DNA of 64,000 nucleotides from Pyrinomonadaceae bacterium (GTDB taxonomy: Bacteria; Acidobacteriota; Blastocatellia; Pyrinomonadales; Pyrinomonadaceae). Within the stretch, counting starts at the first letter, position 1. Each line of letters opens with the position of its first letter. The notes below the pieces were generated by a model. That model was not told the DNA's origin, searched no databases, and saw nothing but the letters and a program-made list of their open reading frames with translations. The stretch is taken from positions 62,001 to 126,000 of the forward strand of contig JAHCHG010000013.1 in NCBI GenBank assembly GCA_026129865.1. The letters are read 5' to 3'. Position numbers and translations under genes: made by a program. Of this stretch, positions 62,896-64,000 are shown in pieces.

Positions 62896-63813
62896 GTGGA
62901 TCGAGATCATATTTCAGAATATCTTTCGTACATTCAGGTTGAAAAAGGCTTGGCGCGAAATTCCGTCGAAAGTTACGGGCGAGATCTTTCAAGATTGAAC
63001 AAATGGTGCGTCAGGAACGGATTGGATATTAAGAATTTAAATGTTCGCGATCTTCGTGAATGGCTGATGGATCTTTCCCATCAAAGATTATCGGAAAATT
63101 CGCGGCGGCGAATGATAAGCACTTTGCGCGGATTTTATAAATTTCTGATGTTCGACGGTCACATCAAGAAAAATCCGGCAGAGGAAATTATGACGCCGAA
63201 GAAGGGAAATTATCTGCCGAAGTTTCTGAATCAAGCTGATATCGAGCTTTTGCTCGCCGTGCCGGATGTTTCGACCGAAAATGGTTTGCGTGATCGCGCA
63301 ATTTTAGAGTTAATGTACGCCTGCGGATTGCGGGTCTCAGAAGCTGTCGATCTGAAACTTTCCGACATCAACATCGATTCCGGAATTTTGACCTGTACAG
63401 GAAAAGGAAGTAAAACGCGAAAGGTTCCCGTCGGGCAAAGCGCGGTCGAATGGGTAAAAAGTTATGTTGCGATTCGGCGAAAAAACAATAATATGAAAGG
63501 CGACCGCCTGTTTGCCGAACCTTCCGGAAAACCGGTCTCACGGCAGGTGATTCATGGATTTGTAAAACGATACGCCGAATCGATCGGGCTTTACGATGTT
63601 TCGCCGCATACATTGCGTCATAGTTTCGCGACTCATCTCATTCAAAATCGGGCGGACATCCGTTCAGTTCAGCAAATGCTTGGTCATGCGGACATTTCTA
63701 CGACACAAATTTATACTCATATGACCGACGCGCATCTCCGAAAAACATATGAAAACTTTCACCCGCGTGCCCGTTCAATTCCAAATTCCGAAAAAAAATT
63801 AGAAAACGAATAA
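62896..63813 (+). CDS. xerD: XerD-type tyrosine recombinase
   Basis: A 305-residue recombinase with a GTG start at 62896. The SAM-like core-binding domain comes first (about 1-85: HISEYLSYIQVEKGLARNSVESYGRDL), then the catalytic domain with Arg in YACGLRVSEAVDL, Lys in KGSKTRKVPVG, HTLRHSFATHL (His and Arg), GHADISTTQIYTH (His and Tyr). It resolves chromosome dimers at dif with XerC. It stands before a tRNA gene, but nothing suggests it is an integrase: it has normal length and no attachment repeats are visible. Confidence 0.93.
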   Translation: MDRDHISEYLSYIQVEKGLARNSVESYGRDLSRLNKWCVRNGLDIKNLNVRDLREWLMDLSHQRLSENSRRRMISTLRGFYKFLMFDGHIKKNPAEEIMTPKKGNYLPKFLNQADIELLLAVPDVSTENGLRDRAILELMYACGLRVSEAVDLKLSDINIDSGILTCTGKGSKTRKVPVGQSAVEWVKSYVAIRRKNNNMKGDRLFAEPSGKPVSRQVIHGFVKRYAESIGLYDVSPHTLRHSFATHLIQNRADIRSVQQMLGHADISTTQIYTHMTDAHLRKTYENFHPRARSIPNSEKKLENE

Positions 63814-63918
63814 ATCTTAGTTTTCCAACTTGAATGTTGGAAAAAACTTGGATAATATGTGAAATTTGCTACGGACTCCGAAAGTCAGGCGAATTTACGT
63901 TATTTGATAGATAAATGT

Positions 63919-64000
63919 GCAAGGGTGGTCGAGTGGTTAATGGCACCGGGCTGTAAACCCGGCGGAGTAATTTCCTACGTAGGTTCGAATCCTACCCCTT
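63919..64000 (+). tRNA. tRNA-Tyr (GUA), 3' end cut by the window
   Basis: Acceptor 5' strand GCAAGGG at 63919; D arm; anticodon stem CCGGG/CCCGG around CTGTAAA with anticodon GTA; long variable arm typical of class II Tyr; T arm GTAGG-TTCGAAT-CCTAC; then CCCTT of the acceptor 3' strand. The last two paired bases, the discriminator and CCA are outside. In many bacteria this tRNA precedes tRNA-Gly, tRNA-Thr and tuf. Confidence 0.92.

Noticed and set aside
62896-64000. xerD next to tRNA-Tyr as an integrated element end
   Set aside because: The protein is a standard XerD, transcribed toward the tRNA, with no attachment repeat of the tRNA 3' end visible and no phage or plasmid genes nearby.

Overview
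This 64 kb window reads as one contiguous piece of a bacterial chromosome, most likely from the Acidobacteriota (Blastocatellia / Pyrinomonas-like). That placement is inference from gene content: a small ECF sigma factor beside a very large kinase-cyclase-ATPase-TPR protein, two secreted proteins that end in the same FG-GAP-like module, TonB-family proteins with short signal peptides, and many short palindromic repeats. There is no rRNA. One tRNA gene (Tyr) is cut by the right edge, and a response regulator is cut by the left edge.

Layout. 0-8 kb: a two-component system, a fatty-acid desaturase, a single-chain MmeI-like restriction-modification enzyme and acetyl-CoA synthetase. 8-12.3 kb: an RNase E/G with a huge charged insert, and a secreted TonB_C/LolA-like protein. 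12.3-19 kb: a leftward heat-shock cluster (hsp20, clpB, grpE, clpA-like), with a promoter overlapped by a HAIR-like operator. 19-26.3 kb: a nucleoside uptake and salvage cluster (two permeases, purine nucleoside phosphorylase, uridine kinase, cytidine deaminase, a methyltransferase, a secreted amidohydrolase), split by a frameshifted four-helix-bundle cassette. 26-37 kb: a TonB protein, a small secreted protein, an M1 aminopeptidase full of in-frame palindromic doublets, and two secreted FG-GAP proteins. 37-42 kb: ECF sigma factor and giant kinase. 42-55 kb: an Fe-S assembly (suf) locus. 55-64 kb: MscS channel, o-succinylbenzoate synthase-like enolase, EttA, a lipoprotein, a small regulator/membrane operon, a DUF4173 protein, XerD and tRNA-Tyr.

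The most striking region is the suf locus (about 42.2-54.9 kb). The order rrf2-sufB-sufC-sufD-sufS-sufU is kept, but almost every junction holds small toxin-antitoxin-type cassettes: HigBA and MntA-HepT after sufB, DUF4258-YgiT and HicBA after sufC, a ribbon-helix-helix antitoxin and MazEF after sufD. A four-helix-bundle gene sits between rrf2 and sufB. Four of the five toxin genes are visibly broken (HepT by a deletion and frameshift, DUF4258 by one extra G, HicA by a deletion and frameshifts, MazF by a TAG codon), while their partner antitoxins remain open. Several cassettes are flanked by a second copy of the adjoining suf gene end; the one after sufC is an exact 22-bp repeat.

The second unusual theme is palindromic doublets resembling REPINs: two short palindromes in opposite orientation about 50-140 bp apart. 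At least five sequence families are present. They lie between genes and also in frame inside coding sequences: eight in the M1 aminopeptidase gene, including a four-copy 108-bp tandem array, and one in sufD. No RAYT-type transposase is in the window, so what mobilises them is unknown.

All calls were made by reading the sequence and recognising families. No database search was run.
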